A stretch of DNA of 44,663 bases from Photorhabdus akhurstii (GTDB lineage: Bacteria; Pseudomonadota; Gammaproteobacteria; Enterobacterales; Enterobacteriaceae), in NCBI RefSeq assembly GCF_018448925.1, contig NZ_RCWE01000036.1:1-44663 (forward strand), given 5' to 3'. The position numbers and the translations under genes are program-made. The notes under the pieces were generated by a model, which did no database searches, was not told where the DNA came from, and saw only the letters and a list, made by a program, of their open reading frames with translations. Position 1 is the first letter of the stretch; each line of letters starts with the position of its first letter. Shown in pieces: positions 26,725 to 36,120 of this stretch.

Positions 26725-28032
26725 ATGAGCAAAAATATCGTTAGCGTACCAAAGGAGGCAGTGAGTATCGCGTCTGGAAATTTTGAAACGCCTGAAATGA
26801 TTGCCAAAAGAGCGTCTATAAGATTAAGCAGCCCAGGCAAAGAGTATAATTCTAAGCGTGAAGATTTAAATGGACCAGTCATTTGGTTTGATACTGCAAA
26901 ACTATCAGCCCAGAGGCCAGACGATACTATTTTCATCAGGGTGATAAATTCTCTTTATAGTGGTATAGTTTTATATCCAAATAATATTTCAACTTTCATT
27001 AATGCAATACCCAAAAGAATGCAAATAGTTCTGAAAGTGAAAACCCATGAAGAGCTTAATAAATTTAAAGAGAGCGAACATTTCGCTTTATTTAAACCTT
27101 CTGATACCAACTCAAATAAATGTATTTGCTCCAATGACATAGCCACTTTGAAGAAACTTAAAGCAGAGTCTATTGCGACTTGCTATGAAAGTTATGTTGA
27201 TGATCAAGATAGTCTGCTTAAAACAATCAATGAAGGAATGGAATTCAATTTTCTTTGGATTCTTTTTCGTGATCCAACTAATATTCCTCTTGAGCTGGTC
27301 ATTGCATCATTACAGTCTACCGGGACTATTTTATTAAAAGAAATTAGCGATCCTGATGATGTCGATGATGCAATAGTCTCTTATGGTGTGATGGAATATG
27401 GTGCTGAAGGTGTTATTTTCTCACCCAATAAACATGATGTTATGAGCGACTTTATCGATCGTTTATCATATAACAAAAAAGAATCACTGCAACTACAAGT
27501 CGGAATTATTACAGAAAGTCGTCCTGTCGGTATGGGATATCGAGCTTGTATCGATACATCCACATTATTCAGCGAGAACGAAGGCATGCTGGTAGGCAGT
27601 ACCTCCCAAGGCGCCCTGTTGTGCTGCCCGGAAGTATTCTTTCTGCCTTATATGGAACTGAGACCATTCCGTATTAATGCCGGAGCGATACACTCCTATG
27701 TATATAACTTTAATAACCGAACCGATTATATGAGCGAGTTAAAAGCCGGCTCATCGGTAATGGCAGTCAATTCAAAGGGGGAAGTACGGCATATAACGGT
27801 TGGTCGCGTAAAAATAGAGCAACGCCCTCTTCGATTAATTGAAGCAGAGTTTCCAGGGAAAAAACGGGTGAATGTTTTGATGCAAGATGATTGGCATGTG
27901 AGAATTTTCTCTAGCGAAGCAAAACCTTTAAACATCTCTGAACTTAAACCTGGAGATAAGGTGCTTGGTTATATTACAGAGCCGGGTCGTCATGTTGGCA
28001 TTAAAATTAACGAATCTATTATTGAAAAGTAG
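26725..28032 (+). CDS. 3-Amino-4-hydroxybenzoate synthase (GriH-like, DHQ synthase II family)
   Basis: 435 aa, start ATG 26725 with GGGGGA 8 nt upstream. Homologous to the metal- and NAD-dependent archaeal dehydroquinate synthase II and to GriH of grixazone biosynthesis. Diagnostic stretches: EYGAEGVIFSPN, GMLVGSTSQGALLCCPE, ELRPFRINAGAIHSYVY, YMSELKAGSSVMAVNSKG, VGRVKIEQRPLRLIEAE and the C-terminal LKPGDKVLGYITEPGRHVG. In the GriI/GriH pathway it cyclises the C7 amino-sugar-like intermediate to 3,4-AHBA. A true DHQ synthase role is less likely, since the neighbours are aromatic-tailoring genes and enterobacteria use AroB. First structural gene of the operon; its stop lies 9 nt before the aldolase start. 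Confidence 0.85.
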   Translation: MSKNIVSVPKEAVSIASGNFETPEMIAKRASIRLSSPGKEYNSKREDLNGPVIWFDTAKLSAQRPDDTIFIRVINSLYSGIVLYPNNISTFINAIPKRMQIVLKVKTHEELNKFKESEHFALFKPSDTNSNKCICSNDIATLKKLKAESIATCYESYVDDQDSLLKTINEGMEFNFLWILFRDPTNIPLELVIASLQSTGTILLKEISDPDDVDDAIVSYGVMEYGAEGVIFSPNKHDVMSDFIDRLSYNKKESLQLQVGIITESRPVGMGYRACIDTSTLFSENEGMLVGSTSQGALLCCPEVFFLPYMELRPFRINAGAIHSYVYNFNNRTDYMSELKAGSSVMAVNSKGEVRHITVGRVKIEQRPLRLIEAEFPGKKRVNVLMQDDWHVRIFSSEAKPLNISELKPGDKVLGYITEPGRHVGIKINESIIEK

Positions 28033-28041
28033 GTGATGATT

Positions 28042-28830
28042 ATGGGATACATCGGAAGAAAATTACGAGAAAGCAGACTGTTATTTCCCAAATCAAGCCG
28101 AGGATTAATAGTGCCGATTGATCATGGGTTAACTATGGGGCCTATCTCTGGTTTACAAAGTGTTTATGCGGTTGAATCGTGGATCAATAGCAACTATGTA
28201 AGCGCTGTTCTGGCCCATAAAGGGATATTGGAAAAGCTCATTCTGCGTGGAATGTTACGCCCTTCAACAGGTATTATTCTCCATATGAGCGGCATGCCAA
28301 CAATATCAGAATCACCGGACACGAAAATATTAGTGGCGAGTATAGAAGCCGCTCTCCAGCTTGGTGTGGATGCTGTTTCTATACAGGTAAATTTCACTGA
28401 AACAAATTTCGAACATAATTTATCTATATTGGGTTCTGTCACAGATATCGCGCATGAAGCCGGGCTGCCTGTACTCACAATGCTATATGATAAAGTTGTT
28501 TCCGAATCGTCAGAAATAAAGATGGAAAGGCTTCACCATCTGATAAGAATTGTCACCGAACTGGGATCTGATGCAATAAAAATAGGCTTCCCTGATTCGG
28601 AGTCCGCTATTGCAGAAATCGTTGACCTTCATGGTTCTGATATTAAAATTTTCTTCGCCGGGGGAGAAAAAACATCTGACGAAATACTGATTAATAATAC
28701 CAAAGCCGCTATTTCGTCCGGAGCTTGCGGGTTATGTGTTGGCAGAAATATTTTTCAAAATCTCAACCCACAATCCCTGCTTCACCATTTATATGAATGT
28801 ATAAATTCAGAGTCAATATCTTTGGCTTAA
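28042..28830 (+). CDS. GriI-like aldolase (2-amino-4,5-dihydroxy-6-oxo-7-phosphooxyheptanoate synthase type)
   Basis: 262 aa. DhnA-type class I aldolase: VPIDHGLTMGP near the N-terminus, the Schiff-base lysine in DAIKIGFP, and the phosphate-binding FFAGGEKT and CVGRNIF loops. ATG 28042 is preferred because AGGTGA lies 6 nt upstream; GTG 28033 and ATG 28036 are in frame. GriI condenses aspartate-4-semialdehyde with dihydroxyacetone phosphate. The archaeal homologue AroA' makes a related deoxyheptulosonate. Coupled with the GriH-like gene in front, the pair should supply an aminohydroxybenzoate. Confidence 0.85.
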   Translation: MGYIGRKLRESRLLFPKSSRGLIVPIDHGLTMGPISGLQSVYAVESWINSNYVSAVLAHKGILEKLILRGMLRPSTGIILHMSGMPTISESPDTKILVASIEAALQLGVDAVSIQVNFTETNFEHNLSILGSVTDIAHEAGLPVLTMLYDKVVSESSEIKMERLHHLIRIVTELGSDAIKIGFPDSESAIAEIVDLHGSDIKIFFAGGEKTSDEILINNTKAAISSGACGLCVGRNIFQNLNPQSLLHHLYECINSESISLA

Positions 28831-28886
28831 AAAAAGCCTATATATCATAGATTTCATGCAGTTGAATATGACTAAAAGGGTCTATC

Positions 28887-31322
28887 ATGGAACTCGCTAT
28901 CAATACTCAAAACGAACCTAAAAAAGAAACAAGTTATTCTTTATCACCATTATGGGAAGACATTTTTTCTAAAGAACTATTGGAAGAAATTAATACCAAT
29001 GTATTTTTAGTGACTTGCCGCTCCGGGAAAGCCAGCCAGAATTTACTCAGAAAATTCATGATCCAGCACCAGTACTATTCACAATATTTCACCCGATATC
29101 TGTGCTCGCTGATGGGAAACTTAGTTGATCAAAATGATTTTACGCTCCTTTCTCATAATTTGCTGGAAGAGCTAACAGGAACCGATGCTGCAAAGATATC
29201 TCACGTAGAGTTATATAAAAAGGCGATGGCGGCGATTAATGCGGTTCCTAAAAGTTATCCAATTCTTAAAAGTACTCAGCAATTGATTAATATTATGTTT
29301 GAGCACTGCCGAAGTGATAATTCTTTAAGGGGACTCGCTGCTCTGTGCTTAGGCGCTGAGGCAATCGTACCTTTAATTTATGGTCCAGTTTTAGATGCAT
29401 TACGAGCAATGAAAGCGCCTGATGACGCATTGCATTTCTTCAAAATCCATGTTGAGGAGGATGAAGAGCATGCCATAGTAATGAGGAAAATTATTGATCG
29501 CATGATTGCAGGAAATCCTCACGGCAAGGCAGAAGTTATGGCTTTTGGTGAAGCAGTAATACATTCTCGGATGGCGATGCTAAATGAGATATATCAAAGT
29601 AGCGTCGGGGTAAATTCGAACGTAACGACCCTTTTATCTGAACGTGATTTAGTCTGTTTGCGTAATGATAACATGTTAGGTAGCGGTAATTTTCTTGACC
29701 GCTGTTTATCGCTAAGTAGTACCCCGACTGTGGATTTTATTTTTACAGATAAACCTATAACCATTGCCAGTCAACGTAATATCCAACAATTCAGCCTGAA
29801 TACCTTGGTAAGTATTAGACGTGAGCTTGCGGGTTGGTATTTGGCTAATGGGATTAAAACCGGGGATGTCGTTGCTGTTTGTGTGCAAGATGGAATTGGT
29901 CCATTTCTGCATTACATTGCAATCACGAGTATCGGCGCTACAATCGCGTTAATTAATCCGGCGATGCCGTCAGATATTGGCATCTCTTATATCAAAGAGA
30001 ACGGTTTTAATAAACTCGTCACCGATGAATCTTTTCTTAATCATAATTCACTGATAAAGAGTTTACGGAATGCCGGTGATATATGTGAAATTCTCAATGT
30101 TTCAAATTTCAATACCGAGGTGGAATATAATTTGCCTTCTTGGTGGCCGTATATTCCCGTGGATACAACATTACTGATGTTGAGCCATACTTCTGGTACG
30201 ACAGGCGTTCCTAAAGCGGTAAAATTTGAACATCGTCAATTTTTTATGGGAAAACGCGCAAGACTTGGGCGTTTTGTCGAATCACCAGATGAGCGTTTGC
30301 TGACCGTTTTGCCGCAGTCGCACTCCTCTGCTATCAGCCATCTTGAAACGGCTATATTGCATGGTCTCCCAACTTATGTCCTCAGTAGCCAGGAAGGGGA
30401 ATCGGTAAGAAAAGCGATAAAAGATTTTTCGCCTACGACGGTTGTTGCATTTCCCAAAAGCTACGTTTCTTTGCTGGAACGCGAGGTATCGTATGCTGAA
30501 TTCCCATCAATACGGCGCTGGTTTAGCATGGGGGATGCCGCCCATCAGAGTCACATTAGCCGTTTACTGGCGGGTTCGCCGGGTGCGCGTTTTATCGATG
30601 CGTTTGGCAGTTCGGAGCTTGGTATGGCTTTGTTTCAAAGTGTATCCACGGCTGATCGAATTGCACCGTCTCGTTCAATTGGGCGTCCTGTTGATATCGT
30701 TACGGCCAAAATAGTGGACATGGCTTCCGGTGATGAAATGCCGCAGGGAAGTGTCGGAGCGCTCGCGGTGTGTTCACCAACAATTACTTCTGGCTATTGG
30801 AAACAGAACCAAAAAACCGCTGATACATGGCGAAATGGATATTTCTTGACCGGAGATATCGGATATTGCAAAGGCAATGTTTTTTATCAAATTGATCGTG
30901 TGGTTGATGTTGTTCATACCCCTGACGGCTCGCTGTATACCCTTCAACTGGAAGAGACGATACAGACAATCGAAAGTGTATATGATGCAACAATTATAGG
31001 ATTAAATTTACCTTATGCTGAAAATGGAAAAATAACATTACTTGCCTTGATTCTATTGAGTAAGAAATTAACTGAGGATGTCGATATTGTTGCAGAAAAA
31101 ATTCTTCAACTCATGCAGGAAAAGAATGGAATAGAGAACTCTATTGGAGAATATATTGTTATTGTTGTTAATAGTTTCGATCAGATTCCCCTTGGCGTAA
31201 CCGGTAAAGTTTTGAAACGCAGATTAAGGGATCTTCTGCCCAATATTCTTGAGAAATATAAAACAAGTAGAGAAATTCCAAAAGGAATTCTAGCAATCAC
31301 TCGCTATATACCCACTAATTAA
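28887..31322 (+). CDS. Fusion of haem-oxygenase-like di-iron oxidase and adenylate-forming ligase
   Basis: 811 aa. Residues about 25-215 form a haem-oxygenase-like di-iron oxidase (HDO/CADD type) with all six expected ligands: E95, H106, E158, H188, D192 and H195 (the last three as HxxxDxxH). Residues about 240-811 are an ANL-superfamily adenylating enzyme: SHTSGTTGVPKA (about 433-445), IDAFGSSELG (about 570), FLTGDIGY (about 653), and the C-terminal catalytic lysine in TGKVLKRRL (about 774). HDO enzymes include N-oxygenases, decarboxylating oxidases and the CADD p-aminobenzoate synthase. The ligase half should activate a carboxylate, probably 3,4-AHBA or a derivative. No carrier-protein domain is seen here or nearby, so the acceptor may be CoA or a free amine. 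Confidence 0.82.
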   Translation: MELAINTQNEPKKETSYSLSPLWEDIFSKELLEEINTNVFLVTCRSGKASQNLLRKFMIQHQYYSQYFTRYLCSLMGNLVDQNDFTLLSHNLLEELTGTDAAKISHVELYKKAMAAINAVPKSYPILKSTQQLINIMFEHCRSDNSLRGLAALCLGAEAIVPLIYGPVLDALRAMKAPDDALHFFKIHVEEDEEHAIVMRKIIDRMIAGNPHGKAEVMAFGEAVIHSRMAMLNEIYQSSVGVNSNVTTLLSERDLVCLRNDNMLGSGNFLDRCLSLSSTPTVDFIFTDKPITIASQRNIQQFSLNTLVSIRRELAGWYLANGIKTGDVVAVCVQDGIGPFLHYIAITSIGATIALINPAMPSDIGISYIKENGFNKLVTDESFLNHNSLIKSLRNAGDICEILNVSNFNTEVEYNLPSWWPYIPVDTTLLMLSHTSGTTGVPKAVKFEHRQFFMGKRARLGRFVESPDERLLTVLPQSHSSAISHLETAILHGLPTYVLSSQEGESVRKAIKDFSPTTVVAFPKSYVSLLEREVSYAEFPSIRRWFSMGDAAHQSHISRLLAGSPGARFIDAFGSSELGMALFQSVSTADRIAPSRSIGRPVDIVTAKIVDMASGDEMPQGSVGALAVCSPTITSGYWKQNQKTADTWRNGYFLTGDIGYCKGNVFYQIDRVVDVVHTPDGSLYTLQLEETIQTIESVYDATIIGLNLPYAENGKITLLALILLSKKLTEDVDIVAEKILQLMQEKNGIENSIGEYIVIVVNSFDQIPLGVTGKVLKRRLRDLLPNILEKYKTSREIPKGILAITRYIPTN

Positions 31323-31349
31323 CATTAATAATAAAGAAGGTAAATTACA

Positions 31350-32045
31350 GTGAATGAAGATCTTTATGAAAAACCGGTTATCGCCGCTATAAAACAAAAA
31401 CTGACTCTTGCTGAATCCTCCGGTATTTCTGAGTTTGAATGTATGGGAAGGCTATTTAATATTCATAAAAATGTGTTTCCACCCACTCATTTTCAGTCCA
31501 CCGGTATTTTTACCCGGCATATTCCTTATGTGCGAAATAGCTCTTTTTTAGAATTAGGCTGTGGTGCGGGAGTAACCGCTATTACAGCAGCGCTAGAAGG
31601 ATGTTATCCCGTTGTTGCTTCTGATATTAGTGAGGAAGCAGTGAAAAACACCTTATTTAATGTGACCCGGCATCGGGTAAATAATTTAATTTCTGTCAGG
31701 CATGGAGATTTATTTGACATATTAAAAGACGGTGAAAGTTTTGATATTATTTTCTGGAACTCTAATTTTTTGTTTGTTCCTGAAAATTACACTTTTAAAG
31801 AAGAAATTTATCACGCATTTTACGATCCGGGATATATAACTCATAAACGTTTCCTTCAGGATGCAAGAAAATATCTTAATCCTCAGGGAAAGATACTCAT
31901 CGGGTTTAGCAGCCAGGGCAATGAAGCCGCATTTAGTGAGTTACTCTCGGAGCATGGCTACAACTATGTTGTTTTATATGAGGAAAAAGGAAAAGGTGAA
32001 AATGCCCAGATATATAAAATCTTCCAGCTAACATCTTTAATCTAA
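31350..32045 (+). CDS. Class I SAM methyltransferase (MTS/HemK-like)
   Basis: 231 aa, start GTG 31350 with AGAAGG 8 nt upstream. SAM motif I is FLELGCGAGVTAI (residues 66-78), the acidic loop VASDISEEAV (about 89-98), and motif IV FDIIFWNSNF (131-140). The family normally has NPPY at motif IV; here it is NSNF, so the residue set that positions an amide or amine is altered. The enzyme probably methylates a small molecule (O- or N-methylation of the aminophenol), not a ribosome or release factor. 27 bp separate it from the oxidase-ligase gene. Confidence 0.8.
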   Translation: MNEDLYEKPVIAAIKQKLTLAESSGISEFECMGRLFNIHKNVFPPTHFQSTGIFTRHIPYVRNSSFLELGCGAGVTAITAALEGCYPVVASDISEEAVKNTLFNVTRHRVNNLISVRHGDLFDILKDGESFDIIFWNSNFLFVPENYTFKEEIYHAFYDPGYITHKRFLQDARKYLNPQGKILIGFSSQGNEAAFSELLSEHGYNYVVLYEEKGKGENAQIYKIFQLTSLI

Positions 32046-32085
32046 ACAGTTTATTACCACGGGTCATGGTTAAGGAGGGTTAATT

Positions 32086-33747
32086 TTGACTTTAGAAAAT
32101 GAATCACCAGTAGCCATCGTCGGCGGCGGACCCGTTGGCTTAATGCTGGCTTTATTTCTGGATTTATACGGTATTCGTTCCGTTATTTTTAATTTAGATG
32201 AGGAAACTCGATGGCGCCCTAAGGGTAATACCCATAATGCTCGCACGATGGAACATTATCGTCGCTTAGGGATATCTCAGTCTATTCGGGCATTAGGATT
32301 GCCAAAAGAGTTTCCTCTGGATATATCATATTTTACCCGGCTTAATCGATGGGAACTCGCCCGTATCAATATGCCGTCGGGAATGCAGAAAATATCCAGA
32401 CTCAAACATGCTATTTCGACCGATCCGGTTCCAGAACCATTGATGCGAGTCAATCAAATGTATGTCGAAAAGTTTTTACTACAGCATGCCCGTAGTCGTC
32501 CAAATATCACCATGAGATATGGCTGGCGCGTTAAAGATTTTATTCAGTTTAAAGATCAAGTAAAACTTTATGCGGAGTGTATTAAGGGAAAACATTCCGA
32601 TGAAATCTGGCACACCAGTTATATGATTGGCTGTGATGGTGGGCAAAGTTTTGTTCGTTCCAAGCTTGGTATCGCCTATGAAGGAACGGTTGAAGCCAAA
32701 ATAGGTTTTCTGACTGGCGGCATGATATCCAGCTATATCCGTATCCCTGAGCTTCACCAAGGGATATTAAAAGGCAAAGAATCTTGGATGTATAATATTA
32801 TCTCCCCCATGTTGAGAATGTTATTTATCAGTCTGGATGGCAAAGATGATTTTTTACTGATGACTCAGAGTGAACATGGAAAGGCTATCAATGAGTCGGA
32901 ATTAATTCGCATAGCTCAGGCAGGAATAGGCTCAGATATTGAAGTATCCGTTCTGAGTAATTCGGTATGGAAAGGTGGCGTTGCCCTTGTCGCTGAAAGA
33001 TTTTCTGACGGCAAAATATATTTGGCGGGCGACTCCGCTCATCTATTTTCTCCTACCGGCGGTTTTGGCATGAATACTGGAATCGATGATACGAGTAATT
33101 TAGCCTGGAAAATTGCTGCGTCTCTCAAAGGTTGGTCAGGTAATGCGTTAATGGATTCTTATGAAAGCGAGCGCCGTCCAATTGCGCTGAGAAATACCGC
33201 TGCCGCACGTTTTTTAACGCAGCGGGTTTCATCATTATCCATACCGGCAAATCTAGAAAATGCAGATTCCGCTGGGAATTTGGCCCGTAAAAAAATGGGG
33301 ATTGAGCTGAATACATTCCGCAGTCAATTTTCTTCTATCGGTGTTGAACTTGGCGCCCGATATGACCATTCTCCTCATATTATTAATAGCGCGCCAATAC
33401 CGGATGATGACTTTATTCATTATCAGCCAAGTCATGTGCCAGGAGGCCGATTGCCGCACCTGTGGCTCACACCTGTTCCTGGAACAAGAATATCGCTATT
33501 CGATATTTTAGGCACTGGCTTTAGCTTACTTCGGGTAGGGACTTATTTTCCAGCGATATCCGAACTATTAGATCAGGCATATCAACGTAAAATTCCGATC
33601 AAAATTATTGATCTTTCCGGTAATGATGCCTGGCAATTATATCAAGCAAGGCTCCTTTTGGTACGTCCTGACCAATATATCGCCTGGAAAGGTGATAAGG
33701 TGCCGAACAATATAGGTTCAATACTGGATAAGATTATAGGTAAGTAA
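32086..33747 (+). CDS. FAD-dependent aromatic hydroxylase (PHBH/phenol-hydroxylase type) 1
   Basis: 553 aa, start TTG 32086 decided by a consensus AGGAGG 7 nt upstream. Group A flavin monooxygenase: dinucleotide fold IVGGGPVGLMLALFLDLYG (residues 11-29), the DG motif MIGCDGGQSFVRSKLG, and the FAD ribityl motif YLAGDSAHLFSPTGGFGMN (about 311-330). The C-terminal thioredoxin-like domain ends in LLVRPDQYIAWKGD, typical of the TfdB/MhpA/PgaE branch. It uses NAD(P)H and O2 to hydroxylate or epoxidise an activated ring. It works with a second such enzyme encoded next. Confidence 0.88.
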   Translation: MTLENESPVAIVGGGPVGLMLALFLDLYGIRSVIFNLDEETRWRPKGNTHNARTMEHYRRLGISQSIRALGLPKEFPLDISYFTRLNRWELARINMPSGMQKISRLKHAISTDPVPEPLMRVNQMYVEKFLLQHARSRPNITMRYGWRVKDFIQFKDQVKLYAECIKGKHSDEIWHTSYMIGCDGGQSFVRSKLGIAYEGTVEAKIGFLTGGMISSYIRIPELHQGILKGKESWMYNIISPMLRMLFISLDGKDDFLLMTQSEHGKAINESELIRIAQAGIGSDIEVSVLSNSVWKGGVALVAERFSDGKIYLAGDSAHLFSPTGGFGMNTGIDDTSNLAWKIAASLKGWSGNALMDSYESERRPIALRNTAAARFLTQRVSSLSIPANLENADSAGNLARKKMGIELNTFRSQFSSIGVELGARYDHSPHIINSAPIPDDDFIHYQPSHVPGGRLPHLWLTPVPGTRISLFDILGTGFSLLRVGTYFPAISELLDQAYQRKIPIKIIDLSGNDAWQLYQARLLLVRPDQYIAWKGDKVPNNIGSILDKIIGK

Positions 33748-33804
33748 GAGATGATTTTCCGGGGATATGGGTATTAACATGAATTAAATACGGAACACAA
33801 TATT

Positions 33805-35529
33805 ATGATTGAGACAGATGTTCTTATCGTAGGTAGCGGTCCTTCTGGCTCCGCAGCAGCTTTATTTTTGAGTACTTATGGGATTAATACAATGGTCATC
33901 ACTAAACATCGGTGGTTGGCTAATACACCTCGTGCGCATATAACAAATCAGAGAACAATAGAAATATTATCGGAGTTTGGCGTTGGTGATGAATTAATGG
34001 CGAGTTCGGTACTAAATGAGGTGATGGGCAATAGTATATTCTGCGAGACGTTAGCAGGAAACGAAATTGCCAGAATAAAATCATGGGGAGCGCATCCAGA
34101 ACGTTTGAGTGACTATAAAATAGCAAGCCCATTTAGTATCTGTGATATACCGCAAACTTACCTTGAGCCGATATTGATTGGCCGTGCTATTAAAAATGGA
34201 GCACACGTTAAATTTTCATCAGAATATATACAAGCCACACAAGATAAACAGGGGATTACGGTAACGGCTTTTGATCGTTTAGAAAAGCGGGAGTATCAAA
34301 TACGGGCTAAATATCTTATTGGAGCTGACGGCGCCAGAAGTAAAGTTTGTTCCGATGCACAATTACCGATGAAAGGCGAATTGAACCTCGCTGGCTGTAT
34401 AAATATTTTCTTTGACGCTGATCTATCTGCTTTAGTTTCTCATCGGCCCGGAGCATTATTTCTCATTTTCAATAACGAGGCTATTTCTGGTGGCATTGGC
34501 TTGGGTGCGTTAAGGATGGTGCGTCCGTGGAAAGAGTGGTTAGGGGTATGGAATTACGACATCGCTAAACCACCGCCCATAATTACAAAGAACGATGCGG
34601 TCAATATTCTTAAAAAACTTATCGGTAATTATGATGTGGATATAGATATTAAGTCAATATCGACCTGGACGGTAAATAGTATGTATGCGGAGGAATATGC
34701 TAATCAGCGAATATTTTGTGTTGGCGATGCTGTTCACCGGCATCCACCGAATAATGGATTAGGATCGAATACCTCTATTCAAGATTCTTATAATTTATGT
34801 TGGAAACTTGCCTATGTTCTCAAACACTATGCAGGACAGGAATTGTTAGAAACTTATAGTCAAGAGAGAGTTCCAGTAGGAAAAGCGGTCGTTGCCCGAG
34901 CAATGCAGAGTATAAGTGAAAGCCAAGAACTGAGTCTTTCATTGGGGTTGGATAAACCTACCATTTCTACCGCAGAATTTCTTTCCACTGATGATGATAT
35001 TGGTATAGCGAGAAGGAATAGATTTTATAAAGCATTAAGGTTAAAGAACTATGAGCTTAATGGACACGGAGCTGAGCTAAACCATTGCTATAGATCGGCA
35101 GCTATTTTGAGAGAAAAAGTTTCTAACGAAGAAGAAAAAAGTGACGATCTATTTTTCATGTATCACTCTACATTTACACCTGGGGCACGAATTCCACATG
35201 TTTGGTTAAGCCAAAAGGGAAAAATTATATCCTCAATTAATTTGGTTGGTCATGGGAAATTTTCATTGTTCACCGGAATAGCGGGGAAGAAATGGATTTC
35301 AGCAGTAGAAAAATATAACCAAGAGCATGCTTGCCAAATAAATGCATATATTATTGGCCCTGGCGAGGAAATTGACGATATTTATGGTGATTTTTATGGT
35401 CGCTGTCATTTTGATGAAAACTCCTGTGTTCTTGTCAGACCTGATGGACATATCGCATGGTATTGCCGGGATAATAGAGAGCATGATAAACGCTTGGCGG
35501 AAAATATGACTAAGTTACTTTTAAAATAA
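33805..35529 (+). CDS. FAD-dependent aromatic hydroxylase 2 (TfdB-like)
   Basis: 574 aa. Same architecture as its neighbour but divergent: IVGSGPSGSAAALFLSTYG (8-26), LIGADGARSKV, FCVGDAVHRHPPNNGLGSN (about 302-320), and a C-terminal thioredoxin-like domain with CVLVRPDGHIAWYC. The two are not a recent duplication, so they probably carry out different oxidations. In manumycin-type pathways two flavoenzymes plus an SDR hydroxylate, epoxidise and reduce the 3,4-AHBA ring (AsuE1-E3). The 57-bp gap after the first enzyme fits one operon. Confidence 0.88.
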   Translation: MIETDVLIVGSGPSGSAAALFLSTYGINTMVITKHRWLANTPRAHITNQRTIEILSEFGVGDELMASSVLNEVMGNSIFCETLAGNEIARIKSWGAHPERLSDYKIASPFSICDIPQTYLEPILIGRAIKNGAHVKFSSEYIQATQDKQGITVTAFDRLEKREYQIRAKYLIGADGARSKVCSDAQLPMKGELNLAGCINIFFDADLSALVSHRPGALFLIFNNEAISGGIGLGALRMVRPWKEWLGVWNYDIAKPPPIITKNDAVNILKKLIGNYDVDIDIKSISTWTVNSMYAEEYANQRIFCVGDAVHRHPPNNGLGSNTSIQDSYNLCWKLAYVLKHYAGQELLETYSQERVPVGKAVVARAMQSISESQELSLSLGLDKPTISTAEFLSTDDDIGIARRNRFYKALRLKNYELNGHGAELNHCYRSAAILREKVSNEEEKSDDLFFMYHSTFTPGARIPHVWLSQKGKIISSINLVGHGKFSLFTGIAGKKWISAVEKYNQEHACQINAYIIGPGEEIDDIYGDFYGRCHFDENSCVLVRPDGHIAWYCRDNREHDKRLAENMTKLLLK

Positions 35530-35585
35530 AGTGATTTTAACGTTATTTCAAAATAGTAAAAAAAATAAAAATTTTGGGATAAGAG

Positions 35586-36056
35586 ATGATATCAGAGGTA
35601 ATTATGGTGAAAAAGAGTTATTTCTCCTCTGGAGACTTTAATAAAGTTCCCGGTGAATTAGTTGAAGATAAACCAACGCAATTAATTCATGAAAATGTAT
35701 TGAATTCCGACGTTAGCCAAGATTTGAATTTCTCAAATGAAAGACGTCATAAAGTGGCGATGGTTAATTTGCCCAGTAAAGTTTTGAGTATGACATTAGG
35801 AGGATTACAACCTGGAGAATCCACACGTAAACACCGACATAGCTATGAAACGATAATCTATATCGTGAATGGCGAGGGATATTCATTAATTGGCGAACAA
35901 CGTATTTCATGGAAAGCCGGTGACGCAATATATGTGCCTGTATGGGCATGGCATCAACATACAAATAGCAGTGTCACTGACGAGGCTCTCTATATTGCAT
36001 GTGAAAATGCCCCCATGTTGCAAAACTTGGGTCTTGCAGTTCGTGAAGAACTTTGA
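35586..36056 (+). CDS. Single-domain cupin protein
   Basis: 156 aa from ATG 35586; ATG 35604, with AGAGGT close upstream, is the alternative. Both cupin motifs are complete: GESTRKHRHSYETIIYIVNG (motif 1, H-x-H...E metal ligands) and GDAIYVPVWAWHQHTN (motif 2, with the third His). The fold should bind Fe(II) or another metal. In an aromatic pathway it could be an oxygenase, an isomerase or a cyclase; the sequence does not decide. The PVWxxHxxxN form of motif 2 recalls gentisate-dioxygenase-like cupins. Confidence 0.78.
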   Translation: MISEVIMVKKSYFSSGDFNKVPGELVEDKPTQLIHENVLNSDVSQDLNFSNERRHKVAMVNLPSKVLSMTLGGLQPGESTRKHRHSYETIIYIVNGEGYSLIGEQRISWKAGDAIYVPVWAWHQHTNSSVTDEALYIACENAPMLQNLGLAVREEL

Positions 36057-36120
36057 ATTTAGCCGGATATACATTAAGAGCCTATTACAGTAGGCGTTTT
36101 CTAAGAGGAATAAAACAATC

